64,000 bases of DNA, from NCBI RefSeq assembly GCF_010183535.1, contig NC_071331.1:7130001-7194000 (forward strand), read 5' to 3'. Each line of letters opens with the position of its first letter. Position 1 is the first letter of the stretch. The translations under genes and the position numbers were made by a program. The stretch comes from Caenorhabditis remanei (lineage: Eukaryota > Nematoda > Chromadorea > Rhabditida > Rhabditidae). Below are positions 1 through 10,074 of the stretch, one piece after another. The notes below the pieces were generated by a model that saw only the letters and a list, made by a program, of their open reading frames with translations, made no database searches and was not told where the DNA came from.

Positions 1-52
1 CAAACTCAAAATGAGAATTAGCTGAAAGCTCAAAATGAAAATTAGTTGAAAC

Positions 53-434
53 CATACTTGTCAACCGGGCCGAAACGGGCCGACACGGGCCGGCGCGTAA
101 CTCGCTTCAAACTGAGTTTTGTGAGCTGAAAAATATACCAAAATGTAGATCTCAACGAGTTCTATGTCCGTGACCTACTACGGGCCGGATGGCTATTTGT
201 TAATGGGCCGCGGGCCGGGCTAGAATGGCTTTTTTGGCCATTTTCGCGTTTTTTGGCACTTTTTCCCGGCCCGCGGCACGTTAACGAATACCCATCCGGC
301 CCGTAGTAGGTCACGGACATAGAACTCGTTGAGATCTACATTTTGGTATATTTTTCAGCTCATAATATTCATTTGGACGCGAGTTACGCGCCGGCCCGTG
401 CCGGCCCGTTTCGGCCCGGTTGACAAGTATGGTT
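53..434. repeat. GGGCCGG-type palindromic element (hairpin MITE)
   Basis: The arms about 53-205 and 275-434 are near-perfect reverse complements. They start with CATACTTGTCAACCGGGCCG and end with its mirror image, and enclose a short GC-rich centre. It is the largest true palindrome of a family with further copies at 24.7, 26.0, 34.7, 35.6, 39.8 and 44.5 kb. It has no coding capacity and is presumably a non-autonomous DNA transposon. Confidence 0.8.
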
Positions 435-1171
435 GAAACTCATCAACAACACATACATGTGAATCTCTTTGTTGTATTTTTGTTGAGTTTTTTTGTGTTG
501 TAAATAATTTTGTTGTAAAATAACTGTTTGTTTTAATGAATGTAAAATATGCAACTGATGGTTCAATTTCTACCCCAGCAGGTCAACTGAAAATTATTAG
601 TGCATAACTATTCTCTGAAATAATAATTGATTAACGTTTCATTGCGTCCCAATATGCGGCGTTCAAATGAATAAATTACACTTTCAGCTACTGGTTATAT
701 GGAGTGACAAACATGAAAGCAATGTTGATTCGCTTTTGTGCAATTCATTTATAAACATTTCTCCATTTTTAAATCCCTTGCCGACAATCAGAAATCTATC
801 AATATTCATTATTTTATTTTAATTTACGTCATTTATTCGAAACCGCGAAAATAAAAACAGAAAAACATGACAAACAATAAAAATTTTGGCATTTTCTAGC
901 GTGTGTGCAGAACCCCAAAAATACAGAATTAGAGAGAATCAGAGGGAAGAAAAATGGGATATGACTAATCACAAAAAACAAACGAAAACAGGAAAAGGGG
1001 AAGGAATTAGAACCGGTATGAGTCAAAAAAATCAAATTTTCTCTGTTTTCAATGGTTAATATTACTTCTATGTGACAGTTAAGAATTTGGTAACCCCACG
1101 TACTGACCCTCTGTCGTATCTCAAGGTTTTTGTTTTTGTTAAACCCTTTTCACAAGGTCACAGAAAGTCCT

Positions 1172-1885
1172 ATCCAAACCAGGCTTGGTCGGGAAAAACT
1201 TTTCGGGAAAATCGGGAACAAAAAAATTTCCCGAAATTTTTTTCCGGGAAATCGGGAACCCGAAAAATTTCCCGAAAAATATTTTCGGGAAATCGGGTTC
1301 CCGGTTTTTTTCCCGACTTTTTTTTTCGGGAAAATCGGGAATTTTTCGAGAAATTCGAGAATTTTTGAAAACGAACATTTAATGACTCATAAATGCGTAT
1401 TTTTCCACATTTTTTATTTTCATCATCAATGCTAGCAATAAAAACTTATTCAATAACAAAAAGTTCGTTTGTTGAGGTTGGAACCCTATCAATTTCCCGT
1501 TTCGCTGAAGAAACATCTCTCAGCTCTCAATAACTTTCTATCATCAAAACAGTTTTTGGCGACGAGAACATACGTTCTGCTTCGGAATTCGTTGCTAGAG
1601 AGCTCAAATACTCATGATAAATACGGGAAAGAGACAGAAATAATGAAAATTTTAGCAACACGCGATAAAAAAAGTGTTCTCGATTTTCCCGGAATTTTTC
1701 GGGAAATTTCTCGTCGGGAAAAATTTCCCGATTTTTTTTTCGGGAAATTTCCCGTCGGGAAAAAATTCCCGATTTTTTTTTCGGGAAATTTCCCGTCGGG
1801 AAATTTTCCCGAAAAAAGTCGGGAAAATCGGGAAATCGGGATACTCGATTTCCCGACCTCGACCAAGCCTGATCCAAACATATCA
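1172..1885. repeat. TCGGGAAA-run palindromic element
   Basis: The left part (1172-1365) begins CCAAACCAGGCTTGGTCGGG and continues with runs of TCGGGAAA and TTTCCCGA. The right part (1681-1885) mirrors it and ends with CGACCAAGCCTGATCCAAA. The shared inverted end is about CAGGCTTGGTCG. The middle (1370-1680) is AT-rich and unlike the arms, so this is either one element with a loop or two elements facing each other. Apparent reading frames here are products of the repeated motif. Confidence 0.65.
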
Positions 1886-2061
1886 GATTATCAGTAATTT
1901 AATATCTCGGTTTCTGGACAGTAATTTCAGTCGTTATGAATTATTCTGCAGTATTAAATTTCTCCTAATTATTGCGCAGACTCTATTAAAAATTCTTCAA
2001 CGGGTAAAATCCCAAGTAAAAACTCAAAAAACAAAATTTTTTCTTCAACTCACCGATAAGT

Positions 2062-2165
2062 GAACTCCACGGATCCTGGCCGGACCAAGTTGGCAGAAAA
2101 TGACAATCTGGAGACACATGGAGTAGGTATGTAGATCAACTCGCCGTCCTTGACAACCCAACCGT
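2062..2165 (-). pseudogene. Stranded copy of ELAPOR-like exon C
   Basis: On the minus strand this matches exon C of the intact gene (25146-25259) with a few substitutions, including the donor-side CACCGATAAGTGAACTCCAC context. It is isolated from other intact exons and cannot be expressed as part of a normal protein. Confidence 0.75.
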
Positions 2166-3272
2166 TTTTCTATCTCTCCCCTCCAAATTAGCCTCTGATC
2201 CTTCCCCTAGATGGTGTGGTTGGTTTTCCATGTGAGCCGTGTGTCAACAAAAAAGATGAAAATATGAAAAAGAAGAAGATGAGAGATAGAGAAATGTACT
2301 TTTTTCTGATTTGTTATTTTGGAATAAGAGATGAAATTGAGGATGAAAAGGTGGTGCGTTGGAAGGGATTAAAATTGGAAGAATTCTCAGAAATTAGTGA
2401 TGAGATAGAGAATGTTGTGGAATGTGATTCGATCGAAAGTATTATGAATTCCAAGACGGCTGAGTATTCTCTCCGCCCCGGTCGGCACGGATTCAAAAAT
2501 GGGTACTCATTTTTTGAACAAACGAAACATTGATTTTTTCAATTACTCTTTCATTGATGTTCTTTTAACCGCCCAAAAATAATTTTACAACGAAATATCC
2601 ATTTTTGAGTTTTAATCTAGAAAATAATCATTTTAAAATCATGCCGAAGTTTTTTTTATAAATAGAATCTTTTTCAGCCAAAAATTATTTGAAGCATACT
2701 TTTTTTTGCAGTTTTAAAATGAATTGAAATTTGCAAATAGTTCCAGTTCCTAATATGATAAAAATTAAGTAATTGAAATTTTGAAATGCAACTTTTAAAA
2801 CTAGAAATCCGTTTCATGTCTGTAATTTTCGACTGCTTTTTCAGTCATTGCTTAAATTTAATGATAAGTTCAAAATATTGATGTGTCGGGAGGCCGATAA
2901 ACTAAAAATATTCTTTTTCATCTAACTTAAGACCAAGTGCATACACATTGAATCGAAATAAGGAAATCCGATATACACTTAAAAAGCCTCCTGTTTTTTG
3001 ATTTTGATTTTACAAACGTTACGTTTTTGAAAGTTTCCAGATGTGACCTATTAACATATCGAAGATTTCACATGCGATAACATTGGTGTTTCGGCCTCTT
3101 CCGGAGCGAAAGCAACTGATCTGGCAACGATTTTGAAGACAAATTATTCGAAAAATGCTCTACCAGAACCTGCACCAGTCAAGGTCGAAGTGGAGATAAC
3201 TATTCAGGATATTTCGGACATTTCTGCGATAACAGGGACTTTCACTATTGATTATTGGATAAGTGCGATATG

Positions 3273-3276
3273 GTAT
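3273..3276. other. Left target-site duplication GTAT
   Basis: GTAT directly precedes the left LTR and recurs directly after the right LTR at 15748-15751. Removing the element and one GTAT restores a continuous reading frame (IWY-DKR) and a GTAAGG donor in the channel gene, so the pre-insertion site can be inferred. Confidence 0.9.
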
Positions 3277-3575
3277 TGTTATTATCTAACACGTGGTGTT
3301 CTAAGTGAAGACAACTGCGTTAAATAGGGTAGCTAAACCCTGAGGTTTAGGTACTTTATCTTCCATCGTGTAGCGGTTCGTAAGAAAGACTAACTCAATA
3401 TTCAAATACACATTTATTTCTACCTCGAAAATAATAAGAAAAGACCAGTCTCTCTGATAAGAGAGCTGGACGGAGAGCCCCGATTGCGCCCGTAAGAGAC
3501 CTTTTATAGGACTCTTATCGGTCTCAAACGGAAAGTTATAGATAAAAGAAACAAAACAAAAACGGTACCCTGACA
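3277..3575 (-). repeat. 3' LTR of the retrotransposon
   Basis: 299 bp, TGTTATTATC...CCCTGACA on the plus strand, identical by eye to 15449-15747. On the coding (minus) strand it holds a TATA box (CTATAAAAGG, 3500-3509) and a polyadenylation signal AATAAA near 3412-3420. Confidence 0.95.
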
Positions 3576-3588
3576 TCCCCCTCCGTAG
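3576..3588 (-). other. Polypurine tract
   Basis: On the minus strand the sequence just upstream of the 3' LTR reads CGGAGGGGGA followed directly by TGTCAGGG. This is the expected position and composition of a plus-strand DNA primer for reverse transcription. Confidence 0.8.
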
Positions 3589-3679
3589 AAGACGCACGTC
3601 CCGGGCGGAAGGATAGTACAGGGTAATAATAATACACTATCTAAGGGTGAACGAGGAGAGTACATTAGAAAATACCAGA

Positions 3680-6600
3680 TCAAATTATTACGTGGTCCAA
3701 CTCAGCTGGCAGGTTCTGAAGACGTCGACTTCTTCGCAACTGTCCTGGATGTTGTTGGCCATCTCCCGTTGATGCGCGATCTCTCTGACTCCAACCAATC
3801 ACTTCTTTCTCCATCCAATCGTGTTGTCCCATCTCTCCATCGAAACTGCCATTTTTGTTCTGGTGCATTGATGGTGCCATTGAACCAATCGATCCTTCGG
3901 TAGCAGACGTCTCGCTTCCCAGGTCGTCGTCGCCGTCATCTCGTTCCGGTCTGGCTTCGTTGAATTTCTTGACACGATTTTTATGCACCGTTTCGACTTT
4001 GCCTCTATCGGTTCTTATCGTGATTGTTGATGCCGTTAATGAAACAATTGTGACTGGCGGTGAAAATTGGTACATGAGTTTCTTTGCAGTGGGGTTTTGT
4101 ATCACGACTTTCTCCCCTACTTCGAAGATGGGTACCCTGACTTTTCTAATTTTGTCGTGAGCTTTCTTGGCGTTTCTTAAAGAATTCTCCAATTCTCCGT
4201 AGACCGCTGCATGACATTGTCGAATGCTTTCTGACAAGTTCTCTACCATATCTTCCTCATCCCGGTATATTGGTCTCAGTGTTTTGATCATTATATCGGT
4301 TGGTGATACTGTCATTCTTCCAAAAACGATGTATTCTGGAGAGTATTTCACTGAGGAATGGTAACTAGCATTGTATGATTGAATTACTAACGGTAACTTT
4401 TCATCCCAATTATCATAGTTAATTGGATTACTTGTGGATAGCGTTAGCATTTCCTCCAATGTTCGGTTTAGTCTTTCTACCGCACCATTTGTTTCATGGT
4501 GGTAGGCTGTAGATATGGAGTGTTTAACCTCTAATATTCTGCACACTTCTTCAAACATTTTTGACATGAAGTTTGTCCCTTGATCTGTGACAATTTCTTC
4601 AGGAATCCCATGTATTGACACAATGTTCTCAAGAAGAAATTTCAAGGTGGTTTCCGCCGTTTGATTTGCTGTTGCTTTGGCAATTGCAAACTTTGAGAAC
4701 GCGTCGGTGGCAACAATAATGAGTTTCTTACCATGTATCGTTTCCGATAGTGGTCCCATGACATCAATATGAATTCTTTGAAAAGGTCTATTTGGGATTT
4801 CCCATTTGCCCATAGGCAAGACGTGACAATAAGCTGACGGGTTCTTTCGTCTCTGGCATTCTTCACATGTTGAAATGACCTTTTCTATTTCACTTTTCAT
4901 TTTGTTCCAGATCGCAATATTCTCTAATTTCGCTATCATTTTGCCGGCGCCTATATGGCTATTTGCTTTGTGTATTGTCCTGATAAGAGTCTCGGTCTCC
5001 CTGTTTCCTCCTTCAATTATTACAGGAGGCAGTTGGCCTTCTTTCCTCGGGATTCCGTATACTATGTCATTGATTACCATGAATTTGTCTTGCATTTTCA
5101 TGGATTCAATGTCTTCGTCTTCTTGCCGGAGTTTTCTCTTGATGTGCTGGATAGCCTTGCTCCTATCTTGGATGTTCTTCAGGTTAGTGGTTTTTTCAAT
5201 TTCATTTGTTCCTTCAATGAACGTTACCACTTTTCCCTCGTTTTCTACTCTTTGTCTTGAAAGAGCATCCGCTAAAGGATTTTCTTTCCCTGGACGATAA
5301 ACAATTTCCACATCATACATTTGTATTATTGCTTGATGACGTAGTAGTCTACCGCTCATTTCTTTTTCTTTCCTATGGAGCAGAGATTTCAATGGTTGAT
5401 GATCTGTTACGACCTTTACCTTTTTCCCAAAAATGTATGGTCTGTAATGCGTGAGTCCCCAAGTAATGGCAAGGGCTTCAGACTCAATTGCTGCGTACCT
5501 CTGTTCTACAGGTGTAGTTGGACGACTAGCATAGGCTATTACTTTCAATTCGTCGTCTTGTTTCTGTAGTAACACAGCTGCTATCCCTATTTTGGACGCG
5601 TCGGTATGCATTTCAAAATCCCCGTCCATTCTAGGTGTTGTGAGAATGGGAGGAGAAATCAATCTTTGCTTGACTTCTTCAAAAGCTTTTTCTTGTTCCT
5701 CTCCCCAATTGAATTCAACGTCTTTTTGAGTTAACGTTGTAAGGGGTTTTACAATAATGGCATAATCTTTGATGAACCTCCGAAAATAACCTGACATTCC
5801 TAGGAAGGATTTCACTTCAGATAGTGTCGTTGGTGTCGGAAATTTCCTAATAGCTTCTGTTTTCTCCCCACTTGGTTGGATCGTGTTGTTTTCGATCACG
5901 AATCCCAGAAAGCTAATTTTAGTTCTTCCAATCTGAGATTTTTCTGCCTTTAATTTTAACCCCATATTAATCATGAGTTGAAAAAATTCTTCCAAATTTC
6001 TCAGATGTTCCTCTTCGTCTCGGGATACTACAATGAGGTCGTCTACGTATAGAATCATTGTTCCTGTAAACTGTTTTTCTACCTCAGCCATAGCCCGTTG
6101 AAAAGTGTCTGGCGCGCCTTTCAATCCCATGGGCATATATCGATATTGGAATACACCCATGTGACAGCAGAACGCTGTACGTTCTTTATGCGCTTCGTGC
6201 ATTGGTATTGTGTGGAATCCTTGAGCAATGTCAAACACAGAAAATAGCTTTCCTCTAGAAGCTTCTTCCGTAACATCAATGGTGTTTGGCATGATATATG
6301 TACGACTTCTAGTGATGAGGTTCAATCTTCTATAGTCAATGACAATTCTTATTTCTCCATTAGCCTTTGGAATGCTCAGAAGAGGGGATGTATATGGAGA
6401 CGTCGATTCTTCAATGAGTCCGTTGTCTTTCATAAACTTCAACTCTTTTTCCAATTTTTCTCTTTGCTGAGGGCTAACTCTGTACGGCCGGCATTGCGGA
6501 ATTCTATGATTGTCGTTTAGTTCGATGTAATGCTTGGTTTTTCCTTTGAACCTTCCAATTCTTCCATCGATTCCTACAAAAGCCTGGCTGTATTTCCTTA

Positions 6601-8821
6601 TCATTTGCCTCACTCTTTTCTTTGCGCTTGCGGACAAAGAGGATTTCTCCAGGTCTACTTTAGATAGAAGAACTTCAATATTTTGATCCTCCATATTGAC
6701 TGAATTTATTTCCGGTGAGGTTTTTGTTATTCCTGACCAGACTTCTGCTTCAGCGATTTTCTCACCTTTTCTTAGCACTAAATTGCCATTTCCCGGATTG
6801 GTGATTTTTACTACCACCTTCCCTTCACTATCCATTTTTGTGAGAGTTGAACTGATTGAGTAAATCTCATCTGTTTCTCTATCAGTATCCGTGATGATGA
6901 ACTCTTTGTTCTTTATAGTCACCCCAGGCATTTCTCCGGCAATTATTGCTTGACACCTTGGTGGGATAACTTCCTCTTCTGCACATGTAACCGATATTTT
7001 CATGATATTCTCATGCCCATTCTGGTTTGGATCCAATAGTTTGACTGAAGTGTCTCCTATTTTCACTTTTCTTTCCGTCATGTTGAAAGTCAACAATTTT
7101 CCTCTGCTATTTAGGGCATTGATGAAATCAACTCCGAGCAAACAAGGTGCTGGAGCTCCTTCATTTTCCGTTATCAGCAATTCATGCGATACGTTTGTTT
7201 TTCCGACGGTGATTATAGTGGTTACTTTTCCCAGAAATTTCAACTCAGTTCCATTTGCTACTTTTGCTGAACAGGTAGTTCTTTTGACCTTCCCTTCTAG
7301 TTTCAGTAACTTTAGGATTCGTTCTGGAATAAGCGATACCGAAGCTCCTGAATCGAGAAGAGCTACCACCGGGACTCCCTCCAAGTGAACGGGAACAAAT
7401 GGTAAATGTGTTCTCCCGCTAACTGTCATTATGGAGTTTAAGTAGGGTGTTTGTTGAAATGCTTTCCTTCTCCAACAGTTTCTGCAAGTATGTAGAACTT
7501 CTGCTACGTCCTGTCTCATGCCTTTCCAGACTGCGATGTCTTGCAATCTCTCCATGACTGTTTTGAAACCATCCGAGTCTTCACAAAAATGAAGATCTCG
7601 TATTAATTGTTTCGCATCTTCTCCCGATTCTAAAAGAACTGGTGGGGTCTGTCTTTTGTGTCGTGGGATCCGATAAACAACATCTCCTATGAGGTAAAAC
7701 ATATTCTTCATTCGTTCTGTTGCTTTATTTTCACGGAATAAATTGCGTATTTTGACAATTTTCTCGCTTTTTCTTTGAACTTCTCCTAGACTTTTGTGCG
7801 TCCATGCCATTTCGTCTTCGTCTAAGTTGGATTCATTATCCCCCTGTCTTTCTGGAGTGTTTTCCATCCTGTTCCCGTTTTCCAGAAATGGAATTGAAAC
7901 ATTTCCAACTCGGAGACATTTGTTCTGGGTGTCAACTGCGATAAGCAGGTTTCGTTTGTTTAATGAACTGACAACATTCATTCCAAGAATGCAGTTATAA
8001 GGAATTTTCCAATTTTCCACAACTGAAAAGTTTGTCATTATTCTGAATGGTCCAATCTTCATAGGGACTCTCAGGGATCCTATGAGGTTCAACAACGTGC
8101 CGTTAGCAGTTCCTGCAACTTGCCGTGTGTTGTGAGCCTTATAATTGATTCCCATTCCTTTCAACCATTTTTCAGATATGAGAGAGATACTTGCTCCAGT
8201 ATCTACCATCGCTTGAATGTAGGCTTGCTGTATTTTCACCTTAATTTTTGGTGTTAGTTCTTCTCCTCCTTCTGTTAAAATGGTTGCTATCATTGGCATA
8301 GTTACAATGGAATCACTCCGTTCAATGCTCATAACATCCAGATCTATCGGATCGTCGTTCATCATGATGTTATGAACTTCCGGTTTCCATCGGCGAATCA
8401 TCTGTTGTATAGTTGGAGGTGCTTTTCTTGTGATTTTCACTAATTCAGATACAGCTATGCCAGCTGCTTTTCTGACGAAGTAGATTTTGAAAGCTATGAT
8501 TACCGCAATTGCCAGAAAGGCTATTGAGATAATAGGTACTACTACTTTTTTCACGGTACCCATGACTTCGTTTTCAATGAAACTTGCACCTTTGTCCAAA
8601 CTATCCTGAATAATTCCGGCTAAACCTCTAAATCCTTCAGCTCCTCTGCTCAGCATGTCCTCCACTGTCTGTGAAGATAGCCCTTCACTCTGCAGATTAA
8701 GCATGAGTTCGCGTTGGGTTTCCTTCAATTTCATGAGGTTGACTGTCCATGCTGCAAGATAAGCAAATGGGTTATCAATGTTTTCTAGTTTGCTGAAAAC
8801 GGGTGGTGCTGATAGTGTCAA
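3680..8821 (-). CDS. Pol polyprotein: TM segment, PR1, H2C2-like, PR2, RT, RNase H, integrase
   Basis: 1713 codons open. Residues 1-120 are not Pol-like: they end in a hydrophobic segment (about 94-116, VVVPIISIAFLAIAVIIAF) and basic residues, and look like the membrane anchor of the envelope-like protein encoded upstream. PR1 has DTGAS at 207-211 and ILG at 278. A zinc-binding-like domain follows (H411, C446, C449). PR2 has DSGAS at 490-494 and LLG at 561. RT shows FDIAQGF (D864) and YVDD (925-928). RNase H has TDAS (D1073), E1113 and D1140. Integrase has H1284, H1289, C1319, C1322 and D1353, D1413, E1449 (DD35E spacing). The C-terminal 100 residues are acidic then basic. The frame opens after a TAA at 8825-8827; there is no ATG at the start, and a splice acceptor such as CACTATCAG near 8809 is possible. 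All catalytic residues seem present, so the enzyme part looks functional. Confidence 0.93.
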   Translation of the reverse strand: MTLSAPPVFSKLENIDNPFAYLAAWTVNLMKLKETQRELMLNLQSEGLSSQTVEDMLSRGAEGFRGLAGIIQDSLDKGASFIENEVMGTVKKVVVPIISIAFLAIAVIIAFKIYFVRKAAGIAVSELVKITRKAPPTIQQMIRRWKPEVHNIMMNDDPIDLDVMSIERSDSIVTMPMIATILTEGGEELTPKIKVKIQQAYIQAMVDTGASISLISEKWLKGMGINYKAHNTRQVAGTANGTLLNLIGSLRVPMKIGPFRIMTNFSVVENWKIPYNCILGMNVVSSLNKRNLLIAVDTQNKCLRVGNVSIPFLENGNRMENTPERQGDNESNLDEDEMAWTHKSLGEVQRKSEKIVKIRNLFRENKATERMKNMFYLIGDVVYRIPRHKRQTPPVLLESGEDAKQLIRDLHFCEDSDGFKTVMERLQDIAVWKGMRQDVAEVLHTCRNCWRRKAFQQTPYLNSIMTVSGRTHLPFVPVHLEGVPVVALLDSGASVSLIPERILKLLKLEGKVKRTTCSAKVANGTELKFLGKVTTIITVGKTNVSHELLITENEGAPAPCLLGVDFINALNSRGKLLTFNMTERKVKIGDTSVKLLDPNQNGHENIMKISVTCAEEEVIPPRCQAIIAGEMPGVTIKNKEFIITDTDRETDEIYSISSTLTKMDSEGKVVVKITNPGNGNLVLRKGEKIAEAEVWSGITKTSPEINSVNMEDQNIEVLLSKVDLEKSSLSASAKKRVRQMIRKYSQAFVGIDGRIGRFKGKTKHYIELNDNHRIPQCRPYRVSPQQREKLEKELKFMKDNGLIEESTSPYTSPLLSIPKANGEIRIVIDYRRLNLITRSRTYIMPNTIDVTEEASRGKLFSVFDIAQGFHTIPMHEAHKERTAFCCHMGVFQYRYMPMGLKGAPDTFQRAMAEVEKQFTGTMILYVDDLIVVSRDEEEHLRNLEEFFQLMINMGLKLKAEKSQIGRTKISFLGFVIENNTIQPSGEKTEAIRKFPTPTTLSEVKSFLGMSGYFRRFIKDYAIIVKPLTTLTQKDVEFNWGEEQEKAFEEVKQRLISPPILTTPRMDGDFEMHTDASKIGIAAVLLQKQDDELKVIAYASRPTTPVEQRYAAIESEALAITWGLTHYRPYIFGKKVKVVTDHQPLKSLLHRKEKEMSGRLLRHQAIIQMYDVEIVYRPGKENPLADALSRQRVENEGKVVTFIEGTNEIEKTTNLKNIQDRSKAIQHIKRKLRQEDEDIESMKMQDKFMVINDIVYGIPRKEGQLPPVIIEGGNRETETLIRTIHKANSHIGAGKMIAKLENIAIWNKMKSEIEKVISTCEECQRRKNPSAYCHVLPMGKWEIPNRPFQRIHIDVMGPLSETIHGKKLIIVATDAFSKFAIAKATANQTAETTLKFLLENIVSIHGIPEEIVTDQGTNFMSKMFEEVCRILEVKHSISTAYHHETNGAVERLNRTLEEMLTLSTSNPINYDNWDEKLPLVIQSYNASYHSSVKYSPEYIVFGRMTVSPTDIMIKTLRPIYRDEEDMVENLSESIRQCHAAVYGELENSLRNAKKAHDKIRKVRVPIFEVGEKVVIQNPTAKKLMYQFSPPVTIVSLTASTITIRTDRGKVETVHKNRVKKFNEARPERDDGDDDLGSETSATEGSIGSMAPSMHQNKNGSFDGEMGQHDWMEKEVIGWSQRDRASTGDGQQHPGQLRRSRRLQNLPAELDHVII

Positions 8822-8858
8822 ATTTATTTTTTCTGCTTTTCTTGTAAACGAGATAGGT
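8822..8858 (-). other. Host-element remnant between Pol ORF and nested LTR
   Basis: A short AT-rich piece of the main element, with a TAA in the Pol frame, lies directly against the foreign LTR that starts at 8859. It may be an intron end or a non-coding joint. The missing link between the env-like ectodomain and its transmembrane part should have been here. Confidence 0.5.
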
Positions 8859-9378
8859 GTCGCGCCCAGCGGACGCGATTTATAATTGTTCTATAATTAT
8901 TCTATAATTGTTGCATCATTTTTTCCATCTTCAACCACTTTCACTTTCCTCCGAATCGTGCCCTCCCTTCCATCTATTGAAGTAATTATCCTCCCACCTA
9001 CTCAAGCGAAACCTTCTCGTTTCGCCTCAATTGCTTTCCCGCATCAGCACCTCAATTACCTTCTTATGGTTTTTTAGAGGACGAAGGATGGCATTGGCAA
9101 CGCAACAATTTGGCAACAATTGGGGACCGGTCTTCTCGACTATAAATACTCTTGTCTTCTGTACTTTGGTATGATTTACTTCCCTGATTTAGCGCTTCCC
9201 TGAAGCAAAGAGTTCCCCCGTCCAAAACTCCCTCTTCTACCTTTCCCCATCGCATTCTTCCCCCTTTTTCACCCCATTTTATTCTACTACATTTTATTCT
9301 TCCTAATAAACAACAAATACCACTGAACCCTTATACACCGATTTACCGGAGACTCTAGAGAATCTAGGGGTCCCGACA
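8859..9378 (+). repeat. 5' LTR of nested element
   Basis: 520 bp starting TGTCGCGCCCAGCGG and ending GGGTCCCGACA. It contains a TATA box (CTATAAATAC, 9139-9148) and AATAAA at 9305. The sequence TGGTGCATCGACC one to two bases after it is a good primer-binding site candidate. It is unrelated by eye to the 299-bp LTRs of the outer element. Confidence 0.75.
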
Positions 9379-9645
9379 TTGGTGCATCGACCAAATCGAG
9401 CAATTGGAGGATTTATCCAGGTACGTCCCATTCCACTCAGTGGAATATACCGGTCCTTGATCGGCGCTATAACAGCCAGCTATAATAGCTTAAGCCACGT
9501 ACGGATATCGGCAACCCTCACACCTCATCGGCGGTGCTTTAATCAGTTACTTCGAAAACAGTATCTATAATCAAACGTTTATCCATCATTAGTACAAAAA
9601 TCCTAAAAACCAAAAAACAAAAAACTTTTCCCATAACTTTGAAAA

Positions 9646-10070
9646 ATGTCTTCTTTAGAAGAAGTACGCGAAATCAAAGATAGAATTGTTGACTTACAAA
9701 AACAAATAAACACCAATCTTCATAGTTCTAAGCATACTACGCTCCACGCGGTCCCATCCAAGGACCGAGCAGATACCAATAATGAGAAAATTGAGGATTA
9801 TCTTGGCAAATATATGGTTACTCTTCGTTCAGAAGAAGCGAAATTTAAAGACCAGTACAAAACATATAAAGAAGAACTTTATAAAGGATTGAGTGAACTT
9901 TACCAAGCCCCTATAGGAACCACATTTGCAGAACAAGCAATCAAATATGCCGAAGAAATTGAGAAAGGTGACACAACCGTCAGAGAAGGAATCTCCGAGA
10001 TCGAAAAGCGACTCCAAAGTAGACACGAAACAGCGAACGAAGTCGCAGATGAGGAAAATGTTTCGGATAA
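9646..10070 (+). CDS. Partial Gag-like protein of nested element
   Basis: Starts MSSLEEVREIKDRIVDLQ after a 270-bp leader. About 140 residues are hydrophilic and strongly helical (heptad-like, many K/E/Q), consistent with the N-terminus of a retrotransposon Gag. Codons beyond about 10070 read antisense into the outer element's env-like ORF and are not native. There are no zinc-knuckle or pol domains because the element is truncated. Family assignment (BEL/Pao or Gypsy) is not possible from this part alone. Confidence 0.6.
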
Positions 10071-10074
10071 CTGG

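Larger units (their letters stand above)
1..2530 (-). pseudogene. Degenerate partial copy of the ELAPOR-like locus
   Basis: Blocks here match, in order and orientation, blocks of 19.3-26.5 kb: about 1-45 resembles 19329-19370, about 650-1020 resembles 20150-20480 (3' end and flank of the ELAPOR-like gene), about 1045-1105 resembles 23465-23530, 1895-2165 resembles 24965-25255 (exon C and its intron) and 2165-2500 resembles 26225-26480 (5' flank). Most coding exons are missing, so this is a collapsed duplicate. Similarity was judged by eye. The sequence between blocks is mostly repeat insertions; 440-640 and 2530-3030 show no feature. Confidence 0.7.
8859..10070 (+). mobile_element. Nested truncated LTR element (5' LTR plus partial gag)
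   Basis: A plus-strand LTR is followed by a tRNA-primer-like sequence and a gag-like reading frame that is cut off around 10060-10085, where the env-like ORF of the outer element resumes on the other strand. No pol, no second LTR and no clear target duplication are seen, so the insertion was followed by deletion or arose by recombination. It separates the envelope ectodomain from the Pol ORF. Confidence 0.75.

Noticed and set aside
1072..2063. Several overlapping open frames on both strands rich in FPEI/GKSG-type residues
   Set aside because: They are translations of TCGGGAAA/TTTCCCGA motif runs in a palindromic repeat.
3855..8000. Plus-strand and alternate-frame ORFs across the Pol region
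   Set aside because: Shadows of the long minus-strand Pol frame, with no protein pattern of their own.
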